DNA of 63,900 nt from Hydrogenophilales bacterium RIFOXYD1_FULL_62_11 (GCA_001802655.1 MGZO01000130.1:32117-96016); one strand, 5' to 3'; positions 18,205-27,132 are shown, counted from the stretch's first letter. Translations and numbers: made by a program. Notes: generated by a model not told the origin, from the sequence alone.

Positions 18205-18735
18205 TTGTCAGAACAGCTGTCAGGGCAGTTGGCTCAGGACAGCGACTGGGTCGTGATGGGGCGCATCGCCGCACCGTTCGGCATTAAGGGCTGGGTCAAG
18301 GTTCAGGCCTTTAGTGACGATCCGGGCACGCTCATGGATTTTGAATCCTGGCGTATCGGTCGAGGCGACAAGCACACGCACTACCGCGTCGAAGCCGTTC
18401 AGGACCACAGCAACACGCTGGTTGCCAAACTGAGTGGCATCGATGACCGCGACGCGGCCTTTGCACTGCGTGGCCAGGAGATATCGGTCGAGCGCAGCCG
18501 CTTGGCGCCCCCCGCAGACGACGAGTTTTATTGGTCGGATTTGATCGGCCTGAAAGCAGTTAACCGCGAAGGCATCGAGTTGGGCACGGTAAGCAGCTTG
18601 ATGGAATCCGGTGCGCACGACTTGCTGGTCATCAAGGGGGCTCGGGAATACCTGATCCCTTTTGTTGCGGCTTTTGTCGGCAAAGTGGATGTAGCGGGTG
18701 GCCGGATCGAAGTGGACTGGGGCGAAGATTATTAA
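18205..18735 (+). CDS. rimM: Ribosome maturation factor RimM
   Basis: A 176-residue 30S assembly factor binding S19. The N-terminal RimM domain begins DWVVMGRIAAPFGIKGWVKV, and the PRC-barrel domain follows near residue 95 (YWSDLIGLKAVN). The open frame runs back inside rpsP, but homology starts close to the TTG at 18205, one base past the rpsP stop. I take this TTG as a coupled start; an internal ATG (MGRIAAP) would remove conserved residues. Confidence 0.9.
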   Translation: MSEQLSGQLAQDSDWVVMGRIAAPFGIKGWVKVQAFSDDPGTLMDFESWRIGRGDKHTHYRVEAVQDHSNTLVAKLSGIDDRDAAFALRGQEISVERSRLAPPADDEFYWSDLIGLKAVNREGIELGTVSSLMESGAHDLLVIKGAREYLIPFVAAFVGKVDVAGGRIEVDWGEDY

Positions 18736-18746
18736 AGGAGAAGCGG

Positions 18747-19514
18747 GTGCGGTTTGATGCCATCACGCTTTTTCCCGAAATGTTCGATGCCGTGCTGGAT
18801 TATGGCATCACCCGGCGGGCACTGGATCGCGGGATTTTTCGGTTCAAGGCGTGGAACCCGCGCGACTTTACCGATGACCCGCACCGCACGGTGGATGACC
18901 GGCCCTACGGCGGCGGCCCCGGCATGCTGATGCAGGCTGAACCACTGGATCGTGCGTTAAACGCGGTGCAACAGGCTTTAGCCAGCGAAAGCTTGACACC
19001 CTGGGTGGTGCATTTCTCTCCCCGGGGTCGCCCGCTTACGCATCAGCGGGTAATGGAATTGAAGGACGCCGCGCTGAACGAAAATCGCGCACTTGTTTTA
19101 TTGTGCGGTCGGTACGAAGGAATAGACGATCGGCTGTTGCAGCGCCGCGTGGACGAAGAAATCTCGCTCGGCGACTTTGTGTTGTCGGGCGGCGAACTCC
19201 CCGCGCTGGCATTGATGGACGCGCTCATCCGGCAACTGCCGGGCGCGTTGAACGACGCGGATTCGGCGGTGGAAGACTCCTTCGCCAACGGCTTGCTCGA
19301 CTGCCCGCACTACACCCGCCCCGAAGTGTGGCAGGGCATGGCGGTACCGGACGTATTAACCCGCGGCAACCACGCCGCGATTGCCCGATGGCGATTGCAG
19401 CAAAGCTTGAAGATCACGGCAAGCCAGCGCCCCGATCTGCTGGTCAGGCGCGGGTTGTCCAGGCAGGAACAGGATTACCTCGATTCGTTGTCGCAAGACA
19501 CGAACCGGGAATAA
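18747..19514 (+). CDS. trmD: tRNA (guanine-N1)-methyltransferase
   Basis: A 255-residue SPOUT enzyme that makes m1G37 in tRNAs, preventing +1 frameshifting. The GTG start at 18747 has AAAGGAG at 18734-18740. Recognisable motifs are FDAITLFPEMFDAVLDYGITRRA, DDRPYGGGPGM and the knotted SAM site LLCGRYEGIDDR with ISLGDFVLSGGE. It is 11 bp after rimM and about 97 bp before rplS. Confidence 0.97.
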   Translation: MRFDAITLFPEMFDAVLDYGITRRALDRGIFRFKAWNPRDFTDDPHRTVDDRPYGGGPGMLMQAEPLDRALNAVQQALASESLTPWVVHFSPRGRPLTHQRVMELKDAALNENRALVLLCGRYEGIDDRLLQRRVDEEISLGDFVLSGGELPALALMDALIRQLPGALNDADSAVEDSFANGLLDCPHYTRPEVWQGMAVPDVLTRGNHAAIARWRLQQSLKITASQRPDLLVRRGLSRQEQDYLDSLSQDTNRE

Positions 19515-19611
19515 GCGACTCCAACCGGGGTCTATTTGAAACGGCGTGATGTCTGCCCAATAGTCTGACGACTTCCGGGTACACCTCTCTCGCCAGATGT
19601 AAGGAAACATC

Positions 19612-20001
19612 ATGAATATCATTGAACAACTCGAGCAGGAAGAAATTGCCCGCCTGAATAAAACCCTCCCCAGCTTTGCTCCCGGCGACACCATCGTCGT
19701 TCAGGTGAAAGTGAAAGAAGGTACGCGTGAGCGTCTGCAGGCTTACGAAGGCGTCGTCATCGCCAAGCGCAACCGCGGACTGAACTCTGCTTTCACCGTA
19801 CGCAAGATCTCCGCCGGTGAAGGCGTCGAACGCACCTTCCAGACGCACTCGCCGCTGGTCGCCAGTGTCGAGGTCAAGCGCCGCGGCGATGTCCGCCGCG
19901 CCAAGCTGTACTATCTGCGTGAGCGTTCCGGCAAGTCTGCACGTATCAAGGAAAAACTGCCGGCCCGCAAGGCCAAGGCGGTAGCAAGCCCTGCCGCATA
20001 A
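19612..20001 (+). CDS. rplS: 50S ribosomal protein L19
   Basis: A 129-residue ribosomal protein at the 30S-50S interface. The core FAPGDTIVVQVKVKEG and RLQAYEGVVIAKRNRGLNS are diagnostic, and KLYYLRERSGKSARIKE marks the end of the conserved part. About 12 extra Ala/Lys residues follow. It closes the operon and is followed directly by a strong terminator. Confidence 0.97.
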   Translation: MNIIEQLEQEEIARLNKTLPSFAPGDTIVVQVKVKEGTRERLQAYEGVVIAKRNRGLNSAFTVRKISAGEGVERTFQTHSPLVASVEVKRRGDVRRAKLYYLRERSGKSARIKEKLPARKAKAVASPAA

Positions 20002-20021
20002 GCAAACTTCTTGCTCCCGGC

Positions 20022-20051
20022 AAAGCGCCCGCTTCATGCGGGCGCTTTTTT
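20022..20051 (+). terminator. Intrinsic terminator after rplS
   Basis: An 11-bp stem, AAAGCGCCCGC at 20022-20032 and GCGGGCGCTTT at 20038-20048, with a 5-base loop and a T-run to 20051, 20 bases after the rplS stop. Confidence 0.92.
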
Positions 20052-20202
20052 GTGGCCTGCACCAATAAACAATTGCAATCCCTGGTATTTTTCTGCCGGT
20101 ACGCCCACAAGCATATTGAGAGGGATGGCACTTGAAACTGCTAAAATTGCGCCGGTTAAACATCGCACTGAATCACCCCCTATAAAAACAAAGGAGTGTC
20201 TG

Positions 20203-20787
20203 ATGGCAGGAGAAGCCAAAAAGCCCGGTGAGCGCCGCTTGCAAATTTTGCATACACTGGCTGCGATGCTGCAGGACCCCCAACCTGAAAAAATCACCAC
20301 GGCAGCGCTTGCTGCGCGCGTTGGCGTGTCGGAAGCGGCGCTATATCGCCATTTTGCCAGCAAGGCACAAATGTATGAGGGCTTGATTGAGTTCATCGAA
20401 CAAACCCTGTTCGGTCTGATCGCGCGCATCACATCCGACACGCTCACCCCGATTGCTCAGGTCGAGGCCATTATCGGCATGTTGCTGAACTTTTCAGCGA
20501 AGAACCCGGGAATGACCCGGGTGTTGATCGGCGAGGCATTGGTGCATGAAAACGAGCGCCTGCAAAAGCGCATCAATCAGTTGCACGACCGCATCGAAGC
20601 TCAATTACGGCAGTGCCTCCGGCTCGGCGGTGGCAAGCATTCCGAGCTCAGCGCACCGCTGGCCAACCTGCTGCAATGCATGGTCGTGGGTCGCTGGCAT
20701 CAATTTACCAAGAGTGGGTTTACCCGCGCACCGGGTGGCGATATCGATTTGCTGCTGACACGCCTGCTCGACGTTCAGCCTGCCTGA
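20203..20787 (+). CDS. slmA: Nucleoid occlusion factor SlmA (TetR family)
   Basis: A 194-residue DNA-binding protein which, bound to its sites, blocks FtsZ rings over the nucleoid. The helix-turn-helix region ITTAALAARVGVSEAALYRHFASKAQMYEGLIEFIE at about residues 30-66 closely matches the SlmA subgroup rather than general TetR repressors. I start at the ATG at 20203, preceded by AAAGGAG; the open frame upstream overlaps the rplS terminator. The 3' end overlaps the convergent moeB gene by 13 bp. Confidence 0.85.
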   Translation: MAGEAKKPGERRLQILHTLAAMLQDPQPEKITTAALAARVGVSEAALYRHFASKAQMYEGLIEFIEQTLFGLIARITSDTLTPIAQVEAIIGMLLNFSAKNPGMTRVLIGEALVHENERLQKRINQLHDRIEAQLRQCLRLGGGKHSELSAPLANLLQCMVVGRWHQFTKSGFTRAPGGDIDLLLTRLLDVQPA

Positions 20788-21545
20788 AGTGCGGCTTGTC
20801 CGCACACTGGGCAGGCCACGTCACGAGGCACTTTCATCACGCGTGCCTCGCTGCGCAAGCCGTCCCAAATCAGCAACTTACCCACCAGTGGCTTACCCAC
20901 TTGCGCTACATACTTCAGCGTTTCCATCGCCTGCATTGCGCCAATGATGCCGACCAACGGCGCGAACACGCCGGCCTCGGCGCAGCGTAATTCTGGCTCG
21001 CCTGCTTGATCCGGGAACAGGCAGTGGTAACAAGGGCTGCCGGCGCGACGCGAGTCAAACACAGCAAGCTGTCCGGAAAATCCAATTGCCGCCCCCGAGA
21101 CCAGGGGCTTGCCCAGCAGTACACAGGCGCGATTGACGGCATGGCGTGTAGCGAAATTGTCCGACGCATCGACCACCAGATCAACCGCCGCAACCGCTTG
21201 ATGCAGGCCAGCACCTGTCAGCGACTCGGGAATGGGTTGCACATCAATTTCAGGATTAATGGCGCGCACACTGCGCGCAAGCGAGTTGGCTTTGTTCTCT
21301 CCGATTGCAGCGGTTGTGTGAGCAATCTGGCGTTGCAAATTGCTGAGATCCACCTTATCCCCATCCGCAAGCAACAGCCGGCCGATGCCTGCCGCGCCCA
21401 AATACAACGCGACAGGGCATCCCAACCCACCCGCGCCAACAATTAGCACGCTGGCGTCGGTAATACGCATCTGTCCGGTCACGCCCACGTCAGGCAGCAA
21501 AATGTGCCGGCTGTAGCGCAGCAGAAGTTCGTCGTTCAGGTTCAT
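20775..21545 (-). CDS. moeB: MoeB/ThiF-family adenylyltransferase
   Basis: A 256-residue E1-like enzyme that adenylates the C-terminal glycine of a small sulfur carrier (MoaD or ThiS). The nucleotide motif GAGGLGCPVALYL is near residue 38, DGDKVDLSNLQRQ near 61 gives the catalytic Asp and Arg region, and two CxxC pairs (CYHC near 170 and CPVC near 245) bind zinc. It lacks a C-terminal rhodanese domain. Whether it serves molybdopterin, thiamine or both cannot be settled here. It is last in the gpmI-envC-ctpA series. Confidence 0.88.
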   Translation of the reverse strand: MNLNDELLLRYSRHILLPDVGVTGQMRITDASVLIVGAGGLGCPVALYLGAAGIGRLLLADGDKVDLSNLQRQIAHTTAAIGENKANSLARSVRAINPEIDVQPIPESLTGAGLHQAVAAVDLVVDASDNFATRHAVNRACVLLGKPLVSGAAIGFSGQLAVFDSRRAGSPCYHCLFPDQAGEPELRCAEAGVFAPLVGIIGAMQAMETLKYVAQVGKPLVGKLLIWDGLRSEARVMKVPRDVACPVCGQAALQAG

Positions 21546-21572
21546 GAGTTGGCGCCGGATACTATACGTTGA

Positions 21573-21968
21573 CTATTTGTAGTCCCGCCATTCCTCGGGC
21601 GTCTCATCACGATCACCATGCAAATGGCGTTCGTAGACTTTCACAAAAGCCTGCTGCGACTTGATGTCCGGTTCATTCGCGGCGACGTTGCGGCGTTGCA
21701 CGCTTTCGCAAAAATAGGCCAGCGCACGCTGGAGTTTGCTCAGCAAGCTGTTGTCGAGATGGAAGCCCTGGCTGCTCAGCGCCGACTCCAGACCTTCCAG
21801 CGTGTATTCGCATATGCTGTAACGAATCAGTAAATGGTTAGGTCCTGCCCCCGCCAGTACCGTCAGCCCATCCATTCCTTCCAGCAGGCGTAAAGCACGC
21901 CCAACCTGGCCAAGGGGCAAATCATGAAACACGATCACACGTTCTTTTTCGAGGTCACACGGACGCAT
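21573..21968 (-). CDS. Conserved hypothetical protein
   Basis: A 131-residue soluble protein lying between ctpA and moeB on the same strand (27 bp before moeB). The first 60 residues look like a small alpha/beta domain (VIVFHDLPLGQVGRALRLLEGM, then NHLLIRYSICEYTLEGLE). The rest is helical and charged, ending EEWRDYK. There is no signal peptide or catalytic motif. The N-terminal domain could be a ferredoxin-like metal or thiol carrier fold; that is a guess. Confidence 0.6.
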   Translation of the reverse strand: MRPCDLEKERVIVFHDLPLGQVGRALRLLEGMDGLTVLAGAGPNHLLIRYSICEYTLEGLESALSSQGFHLDNSLLSKLQRALAYFCESVQRRNVAANEPDIKSQQAFVKVYERHLHGDRDETPEEWRDYK

Positions 21969-22050
21969 AACACCCCCCGGCAGGTCTGTGCCTAATGGTT
22001 GGGTTCAGCAGTATGGGGGAAGCCTGCGGCCACAACAGCCACAGCCTTAC

Positions 22051-23478
22051 TTAACGCCCCTGAAGAATCTGCAACCCCTTCAACAGATTCAGTGCCTGAT
22101 TCACCTGATAGTCATTTTTCGACACCACTTCACCCGGCTCAAGAGGCGTCGGTTTCGTGGGCAGGCTTTCTTTATCATCCTTACCCGGCTTATCGGCCGG
22201 TTGCGGCTTGATTGCACTATCCGGCCCGGCCGCAGGTACGGGCTCATCCCCGCCATTGGGGTTACTCAGATGCTTGTCGAGATCCGCCTCGCGTATCCCG
22301 AGACTATCCTCTTCGCTTGGCATGTTTGGATCCTGCACCACAATATCGGGCTCAATCCCTTTGGCCTGGATAGAGCGCCCATTCGGAGTGAAGTAACGGG
22401 CGGTAGTAAGCTTGATCGCCGTGCCGTTTCCAATCGGCAGAATGGTCTGCACCGAACCCTTGCCAAAAGTGCGCGTGCCCATGACCACGGCACGCTTGTG
22501 ATCCTGCAACGCACCGGCAACGATCTCGGATGCAGAAGCAGAACCGCTATTAACCAGCACCACCATCGGCACCTGCTTCACGCCTGCCGGCAATTTGCCC
22601 AGATAATCCGCCTGCATGGGCCGCAAATAAAACTCGCGGCTGGCGGTCAGACGCATCTTGGCATCTGCGGTCCGGCCTTCGGTATACACCACCAGGCTGT
22701 CGGGTTTGACGAAGGCTGCGGTAACCGCCACCGCGCCATTCAACAGGCCACCTGGATCATTTCGCAAATCCAGAATCATGCCTTTCAACGGCGCCTTGTT
22801 GTTCTTGTAAAGAGTGTTCAAGGCTTCAGCCAGCAACTCGCCTGTGTGTTCCTGAAACTGCGTCACACGAACATAGCCATAGCCATTTTCCAGCAACTGG
22901 AACTTGACGCTGCGAATCTTGATGACGGCGCGGGTCAAGGTCAGCACGATGGGCTTGTCGACCCCCTTGCGTGCAATGGTCAGCCTGATCGTCGAGCCCG
23001 GCTTGCCGCGCATCCGCTTGACCGCGTCATTCAGCGACAGGCCCTTCACCGGGGTATCGTCAAGCTTGATGATCAGGTCGCCGGGTTTGACCCCGGCTTT
23101 AAATGCGGGCGTGTCCTCGATCGGCGAGACCACCTTGACGAAGCCATCCTCCATACCCACCTCAATACCGAGGCCACCAAACTCGCCCTGGGTACCAACC
23201 TGCAAGTCCTTGAATCCTTCGGCGTCGAGATAGGTCGAGTGCGGGTCCAGGCCGGTCAACATGCCGTTGATCGCACCGTCGATCAGCTTTTTATCCTCGA
23301 CTGGCTCGACATAATCATTTTTGATTCGAGCAAACACATCAGTAAAGGCGCGCAGCTCTTCCACCGGCAACGCCGTTGCTGCCTCCTTGTCAGCTATTGC
23401 CGACAGGTTGACCGTTAGCGCCGCGCCAGCCATCACGCCGGCCAGACCGACGAGTATGAATTTCGCCTTTTGTGTCAT
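22051..23478 (-). CDS. ctpA: Carboxy-terminal processing protease (S41 family)
   Basis: A 475-residue periplasmic serine protease. A signal or anchor helix covers residues 7-28, a PDZ domain about 98-175 (GGLGIEVGMEDGFVKVVSP), and the tail-protease core follows with VNSGSASASEIV (catalytic Ser about 313-315) and TFGKGSVQ (catalytic Lys 340). A Pro/Lys-rich linker of about 60 residues precedes the last helix. It is immediately downstream of an EnvC-like gene, as in many proteobacteria, which suggests a joint role in cell-wall hydrolase control. Confidence 0.93.
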   Translation of the reverse strand: MTQKAKFILVGLAGVMAGAALTVNLSAIADKEAATALPVEELRAFTDVFARIKNDYVEPVEDKKLIDGAINGMLTGLDPHSTYLDAEGFKDLQVGTQGEFGGLGIEVGMEDGFVKVVSPIEDTPAFKAGVKPGDLIIKLDDTPVKGLSLNDAVKRMRGKPGSTIRLTIARKGVDKPIVLTLTRAVIKIRSVKFQLLENGYGYVRVTQFQEHTGELLAEALNTLYKNNKAPLKGMILDLRNDPGGLLNGAVAVTAAFVKPDSLVVYTEGRTADAKMRLTASREFYLRPMQADYLGKLPAGVKQVPMVVLVNSGSASASEIVAGALQDHKRAVVMGTRTFGKGSVQTILPIGNGTAIKLTTARYFTPNGRSIQAKGIEPDIVVQDPNMPSEEDSLGIREADLDKHLSNPNGGDEPVPAAGPDSAIKPQPADKPGKDDKESLPTKPTPLEPGEVVSKNDYQVNQALNLLKGLQILQGR

Positions 23479-23479
23479 T

Positions 23480-24772
23480 TCACTTCACCCATAGGAGGGG
23501 ATTAACAGGACGGCTTTGATGCCGCATTTCAAAGTACAAGCCCGTGTCGGGCTGGCCGCCGCTATTGCCAACCGATGCAATGGCGTCGCCGGGCTGGACC
23601 CGTTCGCCCACCTGCTTATACAGACTTTCATTATTACTGTACAGGCTCATATACCCCTCGCCGTGGTCGACGATGATGAGGTTTCCAAAGCCCCGCAACC
23701 ACTCGGAAAACACCACCTGACCTGCAGCAATTGCCTTCACCGCAACGCCTTGCCCGGCCCGAATGAACAGCCCCTTCCAGCTTACCCCGCCACCCTCTCT
23801 CGGAGCACCAAAACGATTCATGAGTTCCCCGGCAACGGGCAAGCGTAACGAACCTTTCAAGCTCGAAAACGAACGCCCCGAGTAAAAGGCAACCGGGGTT
23901 TCAGTGTTGAACGCCACGCCTTTGCGTGACTGTCCGTCTACGCTTTTTCCGGTTTTCTGGGTTTTGGCCGCTTTTTTTGCCTGCTGCGCAGCGCGAACAC
24001 GCGCTGCTTCGCGCGCGGCCTGCTGCGCCATCAAGCGATTGAGGCGCTGAACCAACTGGGTCAGGCTGCGCTCGTCGCGCTTGAGCGTGGAGATTTCGCG
24101 CTGCTGCTGCTGAATTTGCGCCGAAAGTTTGCCCAGAACCTGTTCGCGCGCGCGCTTGTCAGCCAACAACTGCTGGTTTTCAACAGCTCGCGCAGCCTGC
24201 AATTGCGACAGCTGCTTGGTTTTTTGTGCTGCCACATCCTGCAATGCAGCCAGTTTTGCCTGCTCGACCCGCAGGGCGTCTATCTGGTCATGCTGCGCAC
24301 GCGAAACATACCTCAGATAACGCAAATCACGCGCGACCTGGTTTGGATCAGCGCCATTGAGCATCAATTTCAAGGCATCGCCTTGACCCCGCTGATAAGC
24401 AGACCTGAGCGCTTGTGCGAGGCTGCCCTGCTGCTGGTGAATACGGGCAGCCGTGGCCGCGGCTTGCTGCGTCAAGGTTTGAAGTTCGCCCTGGGTGCGC
24501 TGGCGTTCGCCATCCAGCACGCGCAACTGGCGAACGCCGTTGCTGATCGCCTGCTCGGATTGACGCAGTTCATCGGCCGCTTCCTTACGGTGCGTCTGCG
24601 TTTTGCGAAATTCCTGCTGTAGCGAGTTGAGGCGCTGCTTGAGCACCTTGAGTTCGGATTGCGAGCGATCTATTTGGTTGGCGCCAACAGACATTGGCCA
24701 GCACAAGACCAGCAAGGCAAGGCCTTTGCCGATTACCGCAGCGAATTTACTCAAAATGAACCAGGGCTTCAC
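23480..24772 (-). CDS. envC: EnvC-like murein hydrolase activator (LytM domain)
   Basis: A 430-residue periplasmic protein. A signal segment (about residues 10-31) is followed by a long coiled coil rich in Gln, Lys and Arg (32-265) and a C-terminal LytM/M23 domain (about 315-430). The metal-binding HxxxD of active M23 peptidases is replaced (GVSWKGLFIRAG), as in E. coli EnvC, so it should activate amidases rather than cut peptidoglycan. Its start overlaps the end of gpmI by 26 bp; a later start is possible but would shorten the signal. Confidence 0.88.
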   Translation of the reverse strand: MKPWFILSKFAAVIGKGLALLVLCWPMSVGANQIDRSQSELKVLKQRLNSLQQEFRKTQTHRKEAADELRQSEQAISNGVRQLRVLDGERQRTQGELQTLTQQAAATAARIHQQQGSLAQALRSAYQRGQGDALKLMLNGADPNQVARDLRYLRYVSRAQHDQIDALRVEQAKLAALQDVAAQKTKQLSQLQAARAVENQQLLADKRAREQVLGKLSAQIQQQQREISTLKRDERSLTQLVQRLNRLMAQQAAREAARVRAAQQAKKAAKTQKTGKSVDGQSRKGVAFNTETPVAFYSGRSFSSLKGSLRLPVAGELMNRFGAPREGGGVSWKGLFIRAGQGVAVKAIAAGQVVFSEWLRGFGNLIIVDHGEGYMSLYSNNESLYKQVGERVQPGDAIASVGNSGGQPDTGLYFEMRHQSRPVNPLLWVK

Positions 24773-26288
24773 CGGTCATTTCAGCAGGTTGCGGCAGGCC
24801 CATCATTTTCAGCAAAGTCGGGCTAACGTCTTCAAGCGCACCGGTTTCGGCCAGACTGGCATGGCGCCGGCCAACGTAAACCAGCGGTACCAGGTTCAGC
24901 GTGTGCGCGGTGTGCGCCTGACCCGTAACGGGGTCGAGCATCAATTCGGCATTGCCGTGGTCAGCCGTCACCAGCACTTCGCCGCCGCGCGCGCGCTGCG
25001 CCGTGACCACCCTGCCCAGACAAATGTCAACCGTCTCGATCGCCGCGATGGCCGCCTGCAGATTGCCGGAATGCCCAACCATATCCGGGTTGGCGAAGTT
25101 ACAGATGATGAGGTCGTACTGCTTGCTCTCGATTGCAGCAACCAGTTTGTCGGTCACCTCGTACGCGCTCATCTCGGGTTTCAGATCATACGTGGCCACA
25201 TCGGGCGAAGGCACCAGCACCCGGTCTTCGCCGGGGAACGAGGCCTCCTCGCCGCCATTGAAGAAGAACGTGACGTGTGGATATTTCTCGGTTTCGGCAA
25301 TCCGTAACTGGCGCAAACCCAGATTGGCGGCATATTCGCCGAGACCATTTTTGATGCGCTCGGGCGGAAACGCCACCGACACCACGAAATCATCGCTATA
25401 CCCGGTCAAGGTGCAATAGGTTGCCAGACGCGGCGTCACTTCGCGCTCGAACTCGCTGAAATCAGGTTCGATGAACGGCCGCGACAACTGGCGTGCGCGG
25501 TCGGAACGGAAGTTCAGGAAGATCACCGAATCACCGTCTTCCATTTTTACCGGCTTGCCATCGGGTGACGCGATTGCCGTCGCCTTGACGAACTCATCGG
25601 ACTCACCCCGCGCATAAGCCGCTTCGAGTCCGTCCAGCGGCGTCTCGGCAAGGAACTCGCCACGTCCCTGGGTCAGCAGGTCATACGCGGCCTGAACCCG
25701 CTGCCAGCGGCGGTCACGATCCATTGCAAAATAGCGGCCTATCATCGACGCAATATGGCCGACGCCAACCTGTTCAATTTTTTCGCTCAGTCGGCGCAAA
25801 TATATGTCAGCGCTTTTCGGCGGGGTATCGCGGCCGTCCAGAAACACGTGCAGACACACCTTGTGCAAACCTTCACGCGCAGCCAGGTCCAGCAGGGCAT
25901 GAAAATGCAACTCATGGCTATGCACGCCACCGTCGGACAATAAGCCCAGCACATGCAGGGTCTTGTTGTTGTCGCGCGCCAGGTGCACCGCGTTCAGCAA
26001 AGCAGGGTTGGTGTAGAAATAGCCGGATTCGATGGCGCGATCGATGCGGGTGAACTCCTGGTACACCACACGCCCCGCTCCAATATTGAGATGCCCCACC
26101 TCGGAATTGCCCATCTGCCCCTTGGGCAGCCCCACTTCAGACTCTGAAGCATGAATCAGTGTGTGGGGATTTTCTTTCCACAAGCGATCGAAATTGGGTT
26201 TGCGGGCCTGTGCGACGGCATTGTCGGCGCGTTCTGCGCGACAGCCAAAACCGTCGAGAATAATAAGGAGAACCGGCGTGGTCTTCAT
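24747..26288 (-). CDS. gpmI: 2,3-bisphosphoglycerate-independent phosphoglycerate mutase
   Basis: A 513-residue Mn-dependent enzyme interconverting 3- and 2-phosphoglycerate in glycolysis. LLIILDGFG near residue 8 gives the first metal Asp, Ser62 in GQMGNSEVGHLNIGAGR is the phosphorylated residue, and VTADHGNAE near 440 is the alkaline-phosphatase-superfamily metal motif. Length is standard. It heads the minus-strand group with envC and ctpA, and is divergent from the ArsR gene across 188 AT-rich bases. Confidence 0.96.
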   Translation of the reverse strand: MKTTPVLLIILDGFGCRAERADNAVAQARKPNFDRLWKENPHTLIHASESEVGLPKGQMGNSEVGHLNIGAGRVVYQEFTRIDRAIESGYFYTNPALLNAVHLARDNNKTLHVLGLLSDGGVHSHELHFHALLDLAAREGLHKVCLHVFLDGRDTPPKSADIYLRRLSEKIEQVGVGHIASMIGRYFAMDRDRRWQRVQAAYDLLTQGRGEFLAETPLDGLEAAYARGESDEFVKATAIASPDGKPVKMEDGDSVIFLNFRSDRARQLSRPFIEPDFSEFEREVTPRLATYCTLTGYSDDFVVSVAFPPERIKNGLGEYAANLGLRQLRIAETEKYPHVTFFFNGGEEASFPGEDRVLVPSPDVATYDLKPEMSAYEVTDKLVAAIESKQYDLIICNFANPDMVGHSGNLQAAIAAIETVDICLGRVVTAQRARGGEVLVTADHGNAELMLDPVTGQAHTAHTLNLVPLVYVGRRHASLAETGALEDVSPTLLKMMGLPQPAEMTGEALVHFE

Positions 26289-26476
26289 GAAGAAATTTCT
26301 ATTGCCTAATTCGTTTTTGTGGGATTATTTTAATATATGCGTGATTTCTAATCTATACGTAGTCCAGCATATTGAGCCAACTACAGGCTCGGCAATGGGG
26401 ACTCGCCACAGAATTTCTGATGTTTTTCCGGGAAATCACAGCACCTCAAGATTACTACACGAACAGGATCAAGGTA

Positions 26477-26806
26477 ATGAACATGGCTGCAGAGTGGGAT
26501 GAAGTGGACCTGATGGATAAAGACGAGCACATCGAACAGGCCTCGCGTGCAATGAAAGCCATGTCGCACCCGCTGCGCCTGAAAATTCTCTGCGTGCTGG
26601 GTGACAAGGAGGTCAGTGTGCAGGACATCGTCGACCATGTCGGCACTTCGCAAAGCAATATCTCACAACATCTGGCGATCCTGCGCGACAAGGGGGTGCT
26701 GCGCACCCGCAAGGATGCCAACCGCGTGTTTTACCGGGTAGGTGATACCCGCACCCTCAAGTTGCTGAGCATGATGCGCGACGTTTTCTGCGGCTTCACG
26801 AAGTAA
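26477..26806 (+). CDS. ArsR-family regulator, SqrR/BigR/YgaV type
   Basis: A 109-residue winged-helix repressor. AMSHPLRLKILCVL is the ArsR dimer/helix-3 region, SVQDIVDHVGTSQSNISQHLAILRDKGVL is the recognition helix-turn-helix, and NRVFYRV is the wing. Two cysteines, C39 and C105, are 66 residues apart and occupy the positions used by SqrR (C41/C107) and BigR (C42/C108) to form a tetrasulfide or disulfide. E. coli YgaV has equivalent LILC and VYC cysteines. The start at 26477 has AAGG upstream; the longer frame lacks family homology. The upstream 188 bases are unusually AT-rich, a likely operator zone. Sulfur sensing is inference. Confidence 0.85.
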   Translation: MNMAAEWDEVDLMDKDEHIEQASRAMKAMSHPLRLKILCVLGDKEVSVQDIVDHVGTSQSNISQHLAILRDKGVLRTRKDANRVFYRVGDTRTLKLLSMMRDVFCGFTK

Positions 26807-26823
26807 ATCCTGCTTGCTCGGCG

Positions 26824-26864
26824 ACAGGCCCGGCCACGCGCAAGCGTGCCGGGCCTGTTCTTTT
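26824..26864 (+). terminator. Intrinsic terminator after the ArsR gene
   Basis: A long stem, ACAGGCCCGG at 26824-26833 with CCGGGCCTGT at 26849-26858, is extended by CACGC/GCGTG and closed by a GCAA tetraloop at 26840-26843. One C bulges. The T-rich tail TTCTTTTCT follows. It separates the regulator from the tolC operon. Confidence 0.88.
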
Positions 26865-26888
26865 CTGATCTAAGGGTGGCTGAAAGTG

Positions 26889-26960
26889 GCATGCCAAGCC
26901 GTTTTTGATCATTGCAGCACGCCACAGGAACGCACGCTTGTGGCACCATGCTTGGCATGC
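26889..26960. repeat. Nested inverted repeat between arsR-type gene and tolC
   Basis: GCATGCCAAGC at 26889-26899 is perfectly inverted as GCTTGGCATGC at 26950-26960. Inside it GCCACA (26921-26926) pairs with TGTGGC (26939-26944). The 72-bp unit has terminal inverted repeats like a very small mobile remnant, but no target duplication was identified. Confidence 0.55.
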
Positions 26961-26961
26961 T

Positions 26962-27039
26962 TCATGACTTGATCAGCGTTGAGTCAATGTACCGAACCGT
27001 CTTGTCCGCAAACCCGTCCAGCGGCCTTTTACCGGACAT
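26962..27039 (-). CDS. Possible 25-residue peptide or 3' gene remnant
   Basis: On the minus strand an ATG at 27039 opens a 25-codon frame (MSGKRPLDGFADKTVRYIDS then TLIKS) ending in TGA at 26962. The same frame is open further upstream to about 27080. The amino-acid make-up looks protein-like rather than random for this GC-rich genome. It could be a small protein or the surviving end of a deleted gene. No clear ribosome site. Confidence 0.25.
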   Translation of the reverse strand: MSGKRPLDGFADKTVRYIDSTLIKS

Positions 27040-27050
27040 CAGGAAAACTT

Positions 27051-27078
27051 TTGGCAGGATAAACTCCTCGTATATAAT
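27051..27078 (+). promoter_or_regulatory. Sigma-70 promoter for the tolC-RND operon
   Basis: TTGGCA at 27051-27056 and a perfect TATAAT at 27073-27078 are separated by 16 bases. Transcription would begin near 27085. A 10-bp palindrome, GCGGTACCGC, lies just downstream at 27097-27106, within reach of the start site, and could be an operator. Confidence 0.65.
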
Positions 27079-27132
27079 CAAAAGCTAATATTCGATGCGG
27101 TACCGCGCGTCCATTCAACAAGAGGGGGTTTG

